Below, piece after piece: positions 8,737 to 17,334 of a stretch of DNA of 64,000 bases. This DNA is from CAMCYM01 sp964405405 (GTDB lineage Bacteria; Bacteroidota; Bacteroidia; Flavobacteriales_D; Sanyastnellaceae). Where the stretch lies: contig CAYONT010000004.1 of the NCBI GenBank assembly GCA_964405405.1, positions 36,456 through 100,455 on the forward strand, read 5' to 3'. Position 1 is the first letter of the stretch; every line of letters starts with the position of its first letter. The notes under the pieces were generated by a model. It was not told the DNA's origin. It did no database searches and saw only the letters and a list, made by a program, of their open reading frames with translations. The position numbers and the translations under genes are program-made.

Positions 8737-9038
8737 AGCTCAGATCGGAATGCCTAGCTCAGATCGGAATGCCTAGCTCAGATCGGAATACCTAGCTCAG
8801 ATCGGAATGCCGAGCTCAGATCGGAATGCCGAGCTCAGATCGGAATGCCTAGCTCAGATCGGAATGCCTAGCTCAGATCGGNNNNNNNNNNNNNNNNNNN
8901 NNNNNNNNNNNNNNNNNNNNNNNNNNNNNNNNNNNNNNNNNNNNNNNNNNNNNNNNNNNNNNNNNNNNNNNNNNNNNNNNNAGCTCAGATCGGAATGCCT
9001 AGCTCAGATCGGAATGCCTAGCTCAGATCGGAATGCCT
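8737..9038 (+). repeat. 19-bp tandem repeat array, interrupted by an assembly gap
   Basis: Unit AGCTCAGATCGGAATGCCT. Copies start at 8737, 8756, 8775, 8794, 8813, 8832, 8851 and 8870 (partial), then after the gap at 8982, 9001 and 9020, so about 10.5 copies are visible. Variants are GAATACCT and GAATGCCG. Most unit junctions create the generally rare tetranucleotide CTAG. The array fills the space between the CpxP-like gene and msrB, and a degenerate next unit (AGCTCGGAACGA) forms the msrB stop codon. Unit length is not a multiple of three, so it is not a coding repeat in one frame. The true copy number is unknown because the gap lies inside it. Confidence 0.95.
8882..8981. other. Scaffold gap (100 N) inside the tandem array
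   Basis: Exactly 100 Ns, the usual placeholder for a gap of unknown size. Both edges are the same 19-bp repeat, so the gap comes from repeat collapse. Confidence 0.98.
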
Positions 9039-9432
9039 AGCTCGGAACGAACCGCAAAGCAACCCCGTTCAGGCAGTACCGCAATCCCGTAGCCGTCGGT
9101 CCATCCGGGAACACATGTCCGAGGTGGCCACCGCATTTTGAGCAACGGATTTCAATCCGGACCATGCCGTGGCTCAGATCCCGTCGGTTCTCCAACGCGC
9201 CCGGCTCAACCGGCGCATCGAAGGAAGGCCAACCGCACCCCGAATCAAACTTCGACTCGCTCCCAAACAAGGCTTGCCCGCATCCTGTGCACGCATAAAC
9301 TCCGGGTCTATGCTCGTGCAAAAGGGGCGAGCTTCCAGGGGCCTCCGTCCCATTGCGACGCAGCACCCGGAAAGCTTCCGGCGACAAGTGCGCCCAAGCA
9401 CCATCCTCCTCAACCTGGGGGTCGCCGTTCAT
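9037..9432 (-). CDS. msrB: Peptide-methionine (R)-S-oxide reductase
   Basis: 131 aa enzyme that reduces methionine-R-sulfoxide in oxidised proteins. The family motifs are in order: ACTGCG and CSKCGG (two zinc-binding CxxC pairs), SKFDSGCGWPSF, HVFPDGP, and the catalytic-cysteine strand LRYCLNGVALRF near the C-terminus. There is no signal peptide, so it is cytoplasmic. It overlaps the stop of the upstream helicase gene by 4 nt (ATGA, 9429-9432). Oddly, its last codons and stop (AGC TAG) are made by the edge of the 19-bp tandem array, so array expansion or contraction abuts the coding end directly. Confidence 0.95.
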   Translation of the reverse strand: MNGDPQVEEDGAWAHLSPEAFRVLRRNGTEAPGSSPLLHEHRPGVYACTGCGQALFGSESKFDSGCGWPSFDAPVEPGALENRRDLSHGMVRIEIRCSKCGGHLGHVFPDGPTATGLRYCLNGVALRFVPS

Positions 9433-10820
9433 GGTTGTGGTTTTCCCGCACCTCCCGAGCCTGGGCGTCGCCCTGTTCTGTTGCGGTTCCGACGGTTTTT
9501 TGAATCGCCCCCCGATCTCGAGGTTGCGGGCGCATCTCCGGCCGGTTGGCGTGTGGGAGCACCTCCCCTTCCACCGGGACCCGAGGGCCGTCCACCACCC
9601 CCAGTCCGCCCGGGTGCACCGCCCCCTCGACCCACGGACTTCCCTGTGTAGGGCGGGACAGGCCCCAAATCGGCTGGAACTTCCAACTTGGTAACCGTCT
9701 TTTCGATGAGCTTCTCGATCCGGGCAAAACGGCCTTGGTCTTCGGGGGTAATCAGCGTCACCCCTTCCCCATCGCGGTCTGCGCGGGCCGTCCGTCCGAT
9801 GCGGTGCACGTAGTCCTCCTCGTTGGGCGGGACGTCGTAGTTCACCACCAGCTCGATGTTGTCGATGTCAATGCCCCGGCTCACCACGTCCGTCGCCACC
9901 AAGATGGGAATCTTGCGCTGCCGAAACGCCAACATCACCTCCTCCCGCTCATGTTGCTCCAGATCGGAAGAAATCTTCCCGCAGGCGATACCCGCGTTGC
10001 GAAGCGTGCGCGTGATGACCCCTACATTTTGCTTCCGGGAGGTGAACACGATGCCGCTTTTCACTTTCCGTTCCTTCAACAACCGGACCAGCACCGCATC
10101 TTTTTGATGCGGAAAAAGCACGTATGCACCCTGCTTGATTTTCTCCGCGGGTTTGCTCAAGGCCAATTGAATATGAACCGGATCGCGCAACAAATCCGCC
10201 GACAACTTCTGGATGCGCTCCGGCATGGTGGCACTGAACAGCAGGGTCTGCCGTTCCTTGCGGCAATGGTCCGCGATGCGCATGATGTCTCCGACAAATC
10301 CCATGTCCAGCATGCGGTCTGCCTCATCTAGCACCAACGCGATGAGGTGAGAAAGGTCGACATAGCCCAAGTTGAGGTGGGACAAAAAACGACCGGGCGT
10401 GGCGATGATGATGTCGGCACCCTTCACCAACGCCTGCTTCTCCCGGGTGAATTCCACGCCTGAACCGCCGCCATAGATGGCCAAACTCGTCACCTTCGCA
10501 TAGTATCCAAACCCCTCCACCGCCTGGTCAATCTGTTGCGCCAGTTCGCGGGTAGGCACCACAATCAAGGCCTTGACCTTGCCATCTTCTGGGGTATCCA
10601 GGATGCGGTCGATCAAGGGCAGCAAAAAGGCCGCGGTCTTGCCGGTTCCGGTCTGCGCGATGCCCATCAAATCGCGGCCTTGGAGGACGGGGGGTATGGC
10701 CATGGATTGGATGGGCGTGGCCTTCCGGAATCCCATGGCATCCAATGCATCTTCGATATCAGGGTGCAGACCCATGCCCTCAAAGGACAGGAGTTCTGCG
10801 GGGTTGGTTTCCGTTTCCAC
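9429..10820 (-). CDS. rhlE: DEAD-box ATP-dependent RNA helicase, RhlE-like
   Basis: 463 aa. The motifs in order are the Q motif (FRKATPIQ), Walker A AQTGTGKT (residues 55-62), PTRELA, GG, TPGR, VLDEAD, SAT, and the second RecA domain with HRIGRTAR. A C-terminal low-complexity Gly/Arg/Pro-rich tail of about 80 residues (GRGGGAPGRTGGG...) is typical of RNA-binding extensions. Likely roles are ribosome assembly and RNA turnover, especially in the cold. The start is GTG at 10820, supported by a promoter box ending 4 nt upstream. msrB is translationally coupled downstream. It is divergent from the PKD-domain gene. Confidence 0.92.
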   Translation of the reverse strand: METETNPAELLSFEGMGLHPDIEDALDAMGFRKATPIQSMAIPPVLQGRDLMGIAQTGTGKTAAFLLPLIDRILDTPEDGKVKALIVVPTRELAQQIDQAVEGFGYYAKVTSLAIYGGGSGVEFTREKQALVKGADIIIATPGRFLSHLNLGYVDLSHLIALVLDEADRMLDMGFVGDIMRIADHCRKERQTLLFSATMPERIQKLSADLLRDPVHIQLALSKPAEKIKQGAYVLFPHQKDAVLVRLLKERKVKSGIVFTSRKQNVGVITRTLRNAGIACGKISSDLEQHEREEVMLAFRQRKIPILVATDVVSRGIDIDNIELVVNYDVPPNEEDYVHRIGRTARADRDGEGVTLITPEDQGRFARIEKLIEKTVTKLEVPADLGPVPPYTGKSVGRGGGAPGRTGGGGRPSGPGGRGGAPTRQPAGDAPATSRSGGDSKNRRNRNRTGRRPGSGGAGKPQP

Positions 10821-10824
10821 GTTC

Positions 10825-10832
10825 CGAAGTTA
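10825..10832 (-). promoter_or_regulatory. -7 box TAACTTCG for rhlE; predicts leaderless mRNA
   Basis: The box ends 4 nt before the GTG start (spacer GAAC). This places the expected transcription start at or next to the start codon. Confidence 0.6.
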
Positions 10833-10897
10833 CGTCATCTTGCAACCTATTCCCCGTCGGAGATGTTATGGGTCAGGGGTGCTCCCACTTTGCTCCC

Positions 10898-10905
10898 TAA
10901 CTTCG
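10898..10905 (+). promoter_or_regulatory. -7 box TAACTTCG for the PKD-domain gene
   Basis: Ends 6 nt before the ATG at 10912. The box supports that start over the much earlier in-frame ATG inside the divergent helicase gene. Confidence 0.6.
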
Positions 10906-10911
10906 AAGCCC

Positions 10912-13611
10912 ATGGGAATTCTGTCCATCCGCCCGTCCCTGAACCTTTTCCGAATGGTGCTGATGACCCTGTGGGGGCTTGGCTGGGGGACAGTGGCGCA
11001 GGCCGGGCACGCATTGGGGGGCGAGATTTTCTACGACTTCCTGGGCGGCAACCAGTTTCGAATTACCGTCATTTTTTACAGGGACTGCGCCCCGCCGAAC
11101 AACCTCAACGGCAACAACCTAGACCAAAGCATCCAATTGGGCATTTTTCAGGGGAACAGCGAGTACACCATCCTCGACGTGCCGTTGACCCAAACTTCCA
11201 CCACCCCGGTCCCCACGGTCCTCGAGAATCCATGCGGCATTTTGCCCGACAACCTGTGCATGCAGCGGCTCGAGTATACCACGGTGGTGAATCTTCCTCC
11301 GAGCGCTGTTGGGTATGATTTGGTCTTCCAACGCTGCTGTCGCAATGCGGGCATCTTGAACATCCAGCAGTCTGACGACATCGGCATCACCCTGACCACC
11401 CAGATTCCGCCCAATACCTCGGCTGCAAATCCCAATTCCAGCCCGCAGTTTGACAACTACCCGCCCGCTGCCATTTGCCGGAACTTTGCGTTTTTCTTGG
11501 ACCACAGTGCGACCGATGCGGACGGGGACGAGTTGGTGTATTCGTTTTGCCACCCGATCAATGGCGGTACGGCGAACGATCCGGCGCCCACGCCCTCTCC
11601 AGCATCCACCTTCACCGATGTCCCCTACAATGCAGGATTCACGGCATTGGACCCCATTACGGCTGCGCCCGATTTTGCCATCGATCCCGTGACGGGGCAA
11701 ATCACGGGCACGCCAACCCAGGTTGGGCTTTTTGTGATCGGCGTGTGTGTGAGCGAATACCGAAACGGCCAATTGCTGAGCACAGTCATGCGGGACTTCC
11801 AGTTCCGGGTGGTGAATTGCGACCCGAACATCATCTCCGCGGCCCAACCGCAGACCGCAGCCCAATTGTGCATCGGCGAGACCATGACTTTCGACAACGG
11901 AAGCACCAACGCCAGTTTCTATGCGTGGGATTTCGGGGTGGCGGGAACCAACACGGATGTCAGTACCCTCTTTGAACCGACGTACACCTTTCCCGACACG
12001 GGGACTTACGTGGTCACCTTGATCGCCAATCCGGGCTGGCCCTGCGCGGACACGAGTTATCAGACGTTCTACGTCTATGAACCCATCCAACCAACCATCA
12101 CCATCGGAGACTACATGTGCTCTGAGAACACCTCGTACTTTGCCTTCGACGCCCAAGGGGCTTTCAACCCCGTGACCGATTTCGTCTGGAGCTTTGCTGG
12201 CGGAAGCCCTTCCGCCTCCAACCTCGAAGACCCTCAATGGATCGAATTCAACAATGCGCCCAATTGGTCGGTCACCCTGACCGCATCCCACTTCGGGTGC
12301 ACCGCTTCCACTGACTTCAGTTGGACCGCTCCGCCTCCGCCTCAAGCCAGCATCGAAGACCAAACCTCTTTCTGCCAAGGATTTACGTTCGACTTTGCGC
12401 ACAACAGCCAAAATGCGGAGAGCTATGTTTGGAACTTCGGATTGCCAGGTGCCACATCGACGTTGTCCAATCCTTCGTACACCTATCCCACCGACGGGAT
12501 TTACAATGTGCAGTTGATTGCCAGCGCCCCTTTCACTTGTTCGGACACGGCTTGGGCGACGGTCGAAATTTTCCCACTCATCGACCCCACCTTCGCCACC
12601 CCCAATCCCGATTGTTTCTCGGATCATTCCTTCAACTTGCAAGTGGTCGCGAGCAACATTCCTGAAACCCAATACACTTGGGACTTCGGCGGAGCCATCC
12701 AGTCTGCCAACATCCAAGGAGGAACGGTCACGGGACTCGCGTATGCCCAGCCTGGAACTTATCCTGTAACCGTCACCGCTTCTGCAAATGGGTGCGATGT
12801 GCCTTACTCCGCGGAAGTTTGGGTGATTGCCGACCCCACGATTCAGTTCTCAGGTGGCCCCCTGCTCGGCTGCCCACCGCATCTGGTGTCCTTCACCAAC
12901 CTGAGCACGACCGAGACAGCCACCACCTATCTGTGGCACTTCGGCGATGGCTCCACCTCACCCGCTGCGAATCCTTCGCATGTTTACGAATTCTCTGGGG
13001 ACTTCACGGTGACCCTGGAAATGACGACAGGTGGGTATTGTGCCCAATCGCTGGTCATGGCCCGGCCGGACTGGGTGTCGGTGCAGGCAGTACCCCAAGC
13101 GGGGTTCAACTTGGAACCCAACCAAGTGGACATACTCAATCCCACGGTTTCGGTGTTGGACTTGAGCGAAGGCGCAACTTCTTGTTTCTACTACTTTGAC
13201 GACGGGGGAAGCTTGGAAGGATTCAATGGCACCTACACCTTCTCCGACGGTGGGCTTTTTGAGGTCGTCCAAACCGTCATCAACGAAGCGGGTTGCACGG
13301 CAACTGCCCGAGGACAAGTGGCAGTCAGTGGTTCGGTGTTCTACGCCCCCAATGCCTTCACCCCCAACAACGATGGCATGAATGATGTTTGGTTGCCCGT
13401 GGCCTTAGGAACCACTTCCTACCGCCTTCAGATCTTCAACCGATGGGGCGAGCGCATTTGGGAGACCGATCAGCCCAAGGAACCTTGGTTGGGCCAGGTG
13501 CAATCTGGAGACCACTACGCCCCTGACGGCATTTACTTTTACGAAGTGTGGATGGAAGACCAAATCCGTTTCCCTAGAACCTTCTCCGGGCACATCCAAT
13601 TGTTGCGTTGA
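10912..13611 (+). CDS. Secreted multi-PKD protein with T9SS type B sorting domain
   Basis: 899 aa. A signal peptide (MVLMTLWGLGWGTVAQAG) is followed by the HALGGEIFYDFLGGNQFRI...FYRDC module seen at the N-terminus of many large Bacteroidota surface proteins. Next is a cadherin-like/Ig stretch (HSATDADGDELVY; DPVTGQITGTPTQVG). At least five PKD-type domains follow, each with a Y(A/V/T/L)W(D/N/H)FG core (for example YAWDFG, YVWNFG, YTWDFG, YLWHFGDGS). The last about 90 residues are the gliding-motility-type C-terminal domain (FYAPNAFTPNNDGMND...IFNRWGERIWE...GIYFYEV), the type B signal for T9SS export and SprF-dependent attachment. The open frame extends upstream to 10573, antisense to rhlE; the ATG at 10912 directly after the promoter box was chosen. 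Likely a cell-surface adhesin or matrix protein. Confidence 0.92.
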   Translation: MGILSIRPSLNLFRMVLMTLWGLGWGTVAQAGHALGGEIFYDFLGGNQFRITVIFYRDCAPPNNLNGNNLDQSIQLGIFQGNSEYTILDVPLTQTSTTPVPTVLENPCGILPDNLCMQRLEYTTVVNLPPSAVGYDLVFQRCCRNAGILNIQQSDDIGITLTTQIPPNTSAANPNSSPQFDNYPPAAICRNFAFFLDHSATDADGDELVYSFCHPINGGTANDPAPTPSPASTFTDVPYNAGFTALDPITAAPDFAIDPVTGQITGTPTQVGLFVIGVCVSEYRNGQLLSTVMRDFQFRVVNCDPNIISAAQPQTAAQLCIGETMTFDNGSTNASFYAWDFGVAGTNTDVSTLFEPTYTFPDTGTYVVTLIANPGWPCADTSYQTFYVYEPIQPTITIGDYMCSENTSYFAFDAQGAFNPVTDFVWSFAGGSPSASNLEDPQWIEFNNAPNWSVTLTASHFGCTASTDFSWTAPPPPQASIEDQTSFCQGFTFDFAHNSQNAESYVWNFGLPGATSTLSNPSYTYPTDGIYNVQLIASAPFTCSDTAWATVEIFPLIDPTFATPNPDCFSDHSFNLQVVASNIPETQYTWDFGGAIQSANIQGGTVTGLAYAQPGTYPVTVTASANGCDVPYSAEVWVIADPTIQFSGGPLLGCPPHLVSFTNLSTTETATTYLWHFGDGSTSPAANPSHVYEFSGDFTVTLEMTTGGYCAQSLVMARPDWVSVQAVPQAGFNLEPNQVDILNPTVSVLDLSEGATSCFYYFDDGGSLEGFNGTYTFSDGGLFEVVQTVINEAGCTATARGQVAVSGSVFYAPNAFTPNNDGMNDVWLPVALGTTSYRLQIFNRWGERIWETDQPKEPWLGQVQSGDHYAPDGIYFYEVWMEDQIRFPRTFSGHIQLLR

Positions 13612-13665
13612 AGGCATCGGGAATCGCTCGGCACCGCTGACTTTTTTGACGAGTTTTTGGGCGCG

Positions 13666-13697
13666 TTGTGAATCGTAGGCCCAATGTTCTATCTTCG
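13666..13697 (+). promoter_or_regulatory. Two-part promoter: -33 TTG and -7 TATCTTCG for the PUR-alpha gene
   Basis: TTG at 13666-13668, 21-nt spacer, TATCTTCG at 13690-13697. The spacing is the same as in the HU promoter at 55275-55307. It ends 18 nt before the ATG. Confidence 0.6.
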
Positions 13698-13715
13698 CGA
13701 CGAAGCGATTGAAAG

Positions 13716-14078
13716 ATGAGTGATTTTAACAACAACGATGAGATTTATTCCCGGCCGGTGCGGGCGGGCAAGCGGACGTACTTCTTCGATGTGAAGGAAA
13801 CCCGTGGACGGGATTTGTACATGACCATCACCGAGAGCAAGCGGAGTTTTGACGACGGCGGGGGTGTACATTACGAGAAGCACAAGATTTTTCTGTACCG
13901 GGAGGATTTTCAAAAATTCGAGGAGGGATTTTTGGACGCTGTGGACAAGATCCACGAACTCATGAGCACGGGCGATTATCGAGATCCCATCGCGGAGCGC
14001 GAGGCGGAAATCGAAGGAGGAGAAACGGGTGTTGCCGACGGCGACAAAAAGGACGACGTTTCTTTCGAGGATTTATAA
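13716..14078 (+). CDS. PUR-family (DUF3276) DNA/RNA-binding protein
   Basis: 120 aa, the usual size for the Bacteroidota PUR-alpha-like family. The conserved single PUR repeat is seen as EIYSRPVRAGKRTYFFDVKETR...YMTITESKR...YEKHKIFLYREDFQKFEEGF. The C-terminal about 35 residues are strongly acidic (EREAEIEGGE...KKDDVSFEDL). Structural work on the family (PUR-alpha-like fold from Borrelia and Bacteroidetes) shows single-stranded nucleic acid binding; the physiological target here is unknown. Monocistronic with its own two-part promoter. Confidence 0.9.
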   Translation: MSDFNNNDEIYSRPVRAGKRTYFFDVKETRGRDLYMTITESKRSFDDGGGVHYEKHKIFLYREDFQKFEEGFLDAVDKIHELMSTGDYRDPIAEREAEIEGGETGVADGDKKDDVSFEDL

Positions 14079-14131
14079 CTCCGGCGTAGGGGTCGTTTAT
14101 AACTTTTCCGGCGGCTACACGGCGGGGAAGG

Positions 14132-14139
14132 TATCTTTG
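14132..14139 (+). promoter_or_regulatory. -7 box TATCTTTG, predicts leaderless mRNA
   Basis: Perfect TAnnTTTG match ending 5 nt before the ATG at 14145. Confidence 0.65.
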
Positions 14140-14144
14140 GTTTC

Positions 14145-14879
14145 ATGGATACGCCTGTCGACATCGTATTTCACGGACACGCCTGTGTTGAACTTCGTGC
14201 TCGAGAGGCAATCTTGTTGTTTGACCCGTTCTTTCGCGGCCCTGGACAAGCGGGATGCCCTCCCCAAAGTTGTTTCCCAACCGATGTTTTGGTTTCGCAC
14301 GGACACGAAGACCATTTGGCGGATGCGATCCACTTTGCCAGCCGGGAGGATGTGACCACCCTGTGCAATTTTGAAGTGGGAAAGTGGCTGGAGCTGCAGG
14401 GTGCAAAACGTGTGTTGGGCATGAACATTGGCGGGGTCATCCCCCGACCCTATGGCACCGTTCGAATGGTAGCGGCCCAACACAGTTCCACTTTGCCGGA
14501 TGGTAGTTCGGGCGGTTTGGCTGGGGGGTTCCTCGTGGACTTCGGAGATTGGAAATGCTACCATGCTGGGGATACTGCCCTGAGCTCTGAAATGGATTTG
14601 ATTGGACGATTTTGGAAGCCGGATTTGGCCTTGCTGCCGGTAGGAGATTGGTTTACCATGGGGCCTGAGGATGCACTTTTGGCAGCCCACATGCTGGACT
14701 GCCGTGAAGTCATCGCCCTACATTTTGATACCTTCCCTCCCATTGCTTTGACCGCTGAACGCAAGCAGGCTGCCGCCGAAGCTTTTGCTCTCGCAGGCAA
14801 GAAGTTGCATTTCCTGCCAATAGGTGGGCGCTGGCAGCGGGCCCAATCGAGTGATTGGGGTCGTACTTTTGATAACTGA
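14145..14879 (+). CDS. UPF0173-type metal-dependent hydrolase (metallo-beta-lactamase fold)
   Basis: 244 aa. MBL-fold metal ligands are visible in order: FHGHACVEL, VSHGHEDHLAD (HxHxDH-like site), MVAAQHSS, YHAGDTAL and ALHFDTFP. The overall pattern (short protein, no lactamase-specific residues, GHACV start) matches the UPF0173/UlaG-like hydrolase family, whose substrate is mostly undefined. Promoter TATCTTTG lies 5 nt upstream. The gene precedes parA by 17 nt and could be co-transcribed with it. Confidence 0.88.
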   Translation: MDTPVDIVFHGHACVELRAREAILLFDPFFRGPGQAGCPPQSCFPTDVLVSHGHEDHLADAIHFASREDVTTLCNFEVGKWLELQGAKRVLGMNIGGVIPRPYGTVRMVAAQHSSTLPDGSSGGLAGGFLVDFGDWKCYHAGDTALSSEMDLIGRFWKPDLALLPVGDWFTMGPEDALLAAHMLDCREVIALHFDTFPPIALTAERKQAAAEAFALAGKKLHFLPIGGRWQRAQSSDWGRTFDN

Positions 14880-14896
14880 AGGAAACACATTTGCGC

Positions 14897-15715
14897 ATGG
14901 GCAAAATCATCGCCATAGCGAACCAAAAAGGAGGGGTAGGCAAGACCACAACGGCCATCAACCTGAGTGCAAGCCTCGGGGTTTTGGAATTTAAGACCTT
15001 GCTGGTGGATGCGGATCCCCAAGCAAATGCCACCAGTGGCGTGGGGGTGGATCCTGAAACCATCGAAGCGGGCACCTATGAAGCCTTGTTGGGGGAAACC
15101 AACATACGGCCCTTGATTCGTCAAACCGGTACACCCAACTTGGACTTGTTGCCCGCCCACATCGACCTCGTGGGTGCCGAGATTGAATTGATCTCGGCGG
15201 AGCAACGGGAACACCAGTTGGCGCAGTCGCTCGCGCAGGTGAAGGACGACTACGATTTCATCTTGATCGATTGTTCACCGAGTCTGGGGCTGATCACCGT
15301 GAATGCCCTCACGGCCGCGGACGCTGTACTCATTCCTGTGCAGTGTGAGTACTTCGCTCTGGAGGGACTCGGGAAGTTGCTGAATACCATTCAGATTGTA
15401 CAGGGCTCTTTGAATCCCGAGTTGGGCATCGAGGGCATTCTACTGACCATGTACGACACCCGGCTGCGGTTGGCGAATCAGGTCGTTGATGAAGTACGTA
15501 CCCATTTTCAAGAACTGGTGCTCAACACCATCATCCACCGGAACACGCGGTTGGGCGAAGCGCCGAGTTTCGGCGAGTCGATTATCATGCACGATGCCAC
15601 CAACAAGGCGTCGGTGAACTATTTGAATTTGGCCCGGGAGATTCTTCAACGGAATCAACTGACCCAGGTCCGGAACGAAGATCGGTTCATTCCAGTGGAT
15701 GATCTCCCGCGCTGA
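14897..15715 (+). CDS. parA: Chromosome-partitioning ATPase ParA/Soj
   Basis: 272 aa. Deviant Walker A KGGVGKTT starts at about residue 10. Walker A' DADPQANAT, Walker B ILIDCSPSLG and the downstream LTMYDTRLRLANQV are typical chromosomal ParA features. There is no N-terminal HTH, so this is the Soj type rather than the plasmid P1 type. The ATG at 14897 was preferred over TTG at 14891. CACATTTG, a half-match to the -7 box, ends 3 nt before this ATG. It works with ParB, 12 nt downstream, in origin segregation. Confidence 0.95.
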   Translation: MGKIIAIANQKGGVGKTTTAINLSASLGVLEFKTLLVDADPQANATSGVGVDPETIEAGTYEALLGETNIRPLIRQTGTPNLDLLPAHIDLVGAEIELISAEQREHQLAQSLAQVKDDYDFILIDCSPSLGLITVNALTAADAVLIPVQCEYFALEGLGKLLNTIQIVQGSLNPELGIEGILLTMYDTRLRLANQVVDEVRTHFQELVLNTIIHRNTRLGEAPSFGESIIMHDATNKASVNYLNLAREILQRNQLTQVRNEDRFIPVDDLPR

Positions 15716-15727
15716 ACGCTCTGCTGA

Positions 15728-16678
15728 ATGTCAAAGAAACCTGCACTAGGGCGTGGATTGGGCGCCTTGTTGAACGCAAATCCTCTGCCACTGCAGCGGC
15801 CCCAAGGTGCTGCGGAAACGTCACACGTCTCCCAAGTGGCTGCTTCGCCAGCAGAAGCCAGCTCAGAAGATGCTTGGGTGGTGGGCCAGATGGCTGGACA
15901 AATTGCCCTCATACCCATCCGGGACATCGAAGCGAATCCCGATCAACCTCGGCGTCAGTTTGAGGAAGATGCTTTGGCTGATTTGGCCCGCAGCATCCAG
16001 GAGTTGGGCATCATTCAGCCGATTACGGTGCGGAGAATCCGGGCGAATCGGTTTCAGATCATCTCTGGGGAAAGGCGTTTCCGGGCATCGCAATTGGCGG
16101 GCATGGATGCCGTACCTGCATATGTGCGGGAGGCGAATGACCAAACGCTGCTGGAGATGGCCTTGGTCGAAAATATCCAACGTGAGGACCTTCATGCAAT
16201 TGAGATTGCCGTGTCTCTGAAACGCTTGATGGAGGAATGCAACCTCACGCAAGACGCCCTCGGAGGTCGCATCGGGAAGGACCGGAGCACCATAGCGAAC
16301 TACGTGCGGCTGTTGAAACTGCCCGCGGCCATGCAGTTGGCGGTCTCGGAAAAAAAGCTGTCGATGGGACATGCCCGGGCCCTTTTGGGGATTGATTCTG
16401 TGGCTTGGCAAGAAGAGGTTTTTGGGCGCATCCTTCGTGAGGGCTTGTCGGTCCGCCAGACTGAGGCTTTGGCCTCCCAGGATGGCAAGAAGACCCCGCA
16501 TTCCCCTGCCCCGGCGGTCGTTCTCGGTTTCAATGAGCAAAAGGTCTTGTCCGACCTACAGGACCGGTTCGGAAAATGCGCCCAACTCAAGCCTTCGGGT
16601 GCGGGTGGAGGCAAGATTGAATTGCGGTATGCCTCTGCGGAGGAATTGGACCGGATTCTTTCCCTGATGGATCTCTGA
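15728..16678 (+). CDS. parB: Chromosome-partitioning protein ParB/Spo0J
   Basis: 316 aa. It begins with the conserved KPALGRGLGALL motif. The ParB/Srx nuclease-like CTPase domain contains ISGERRFRASQLAG, preceded by the partner-switch region NPDQPRRQFEE. The KorB-type HTH is GRIGKDRSTIANYVRLLKLP, followed by a C-terminal dimerisation domain (GKIELRYASAEELDRIL). It binds parS and loads as a CTP-dependent clamp. No canonical parS (TGTTNCACGTGAAACA-like) was seen by eye in this window. Its stop overlaps the next ATG by 1 nt. Confidence 0.96.
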   Translation: MSKKPALGRGLGALLNANPLPLQRPQGAAETSHVSQVAASPAEASSEDAWVVGQMAGQIALIPIRDIEANPDQPRRQFEEDALADLARSIQELGIIQPITVRRIRANRFQIISGERRFRASQLAGMDAVPAYVREANDQTLLEMALVENIQREDLHAIEIAVSLKRLMEECNLTQDALGGRIGKDRSTIANYVRLLKLPAAMQLAVSEKKLSMGHARALLGIDSVAWQEEVFGRILREGLSVRQTEALASQDGKKTPHSPAPAVVLGFNEQKVLSDLQDRFGKCAQLKPSGAGGGKIELRYASAEELDRILSLMDL

Positions 16679-17304
16679 TGGTCTGGAGATTGCCTTGCTG
16701 GGCTGGGGTAGGGATCTGTTTATGGGCGAGCGGATGGCTGCCTTTGCGGGCGGAAGCCCCCCCCATGGCGCAACGTACTGAGACGGCCCCACAGGACACC
16801 TTGGAGATCAACAATGCTCTGCGGGTTCGCCAAATCACCCGGACGGCGGCGGTCCTCCCCGGTGCAGGTGCACTGATGAATGCGAAGTATTGGAAGGTAC
16901 CATTGGTTTGGACCGGATGGGGATTCGGCGTTTGGAACATTCACCGGCAGACTGTGGCTTTCCGATCGTATCGGACGGCATTTGTTGCGGAAACGGATGG
17001 CAATCCCGATACCGAACAGTTCACGGGTCTGTCTGCGCAGGCATTGAACGACCAAACCTTGCTGTATCGGCGCAAACGGGACGTGGCTTGGATGGCTCTG
17101 GCGGGGTTTCATCTCCTTTCTGTTCTGGACGCTCATGTTGACGCGCAACTCGCTGACTTTGACGTAGGGCCCAATCTCAAGGCTTGGTGGGAAATCACAC
17201 CCTCCGATGTAATCCTTGCCGATCCGTTGCGTCTAACCGACGGGATGGGTTGGATGGCACAAGTGGGCATTCGTTGGACCTTGCCAGAAAAGCCCCAACT
17301 TTGA
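16678..17304 (+). CDS. DUF5683 family protein
   Basis: 208 aa. A signal peptide or N-terminal anchor (LPCWAGVGICLWASGWLPLRAEA) is followed by the DUF5683 pattern: AAVLPGAGALMNAKYWKVPLVW...RRKRDVAWMALAGFHLLSVLDAHVDAQL, with two hydrophobic helices. Function is unknown. In Bacteroidota this gene commonly follows parB and precedes dapB-lepB. Here dapB is missing and lepB follows directly after 30 nt. Confidence 0.87.
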   Translation: MVWRLPCWAGVGICLWASGWLPLRAEAPPMAQRTETAPQDTLEINNALRVRQITRTAAVLPGAGALMNAKYWKVPLVWTGWGFGVWNIHRQTVAFRSYRTAFVAETDGNPDTEQFTGLSAQALNDQTLLYRRKRDVAWMALAGFHLLSVLDAHVDAQLADFDVGPNLKAWWEITPSDVILADPLRLTDGMGWMAQVGIRWTLPEKPQL

Positions 17305-17334
17305 ATTTCTGATGGCCGTATCACGCATACCTCG

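Noticed and set aside
8737..9038. Tandem array as a CRISPR
   Set aside because: Units are contiguous with no spacers and no cas genes are nearby.
8737..9038. Array as sequencing-adapter contamination (AGATCGGAA resembles the start of a common Illumina adapter)
   Set aside because: The match stops after 9 nt; the unit is a clean 19-mer with natural variants, and a degenerate copy supplies the msrB stop codon. Long reads would settle it.
13612..13715. tRNA or small RNA in the intergenic gaps
   Set aside because: No cloverleaf, TTCGA loop or CCA end was found in any of the gaps, including 39220-39377 and 55159-55340.
14891..16678. parS site near parAB
   Set aside because: No sequence close to TGTTNCACGTGAAACA was seen by eye; a profile search of the whole chromosome is needed.
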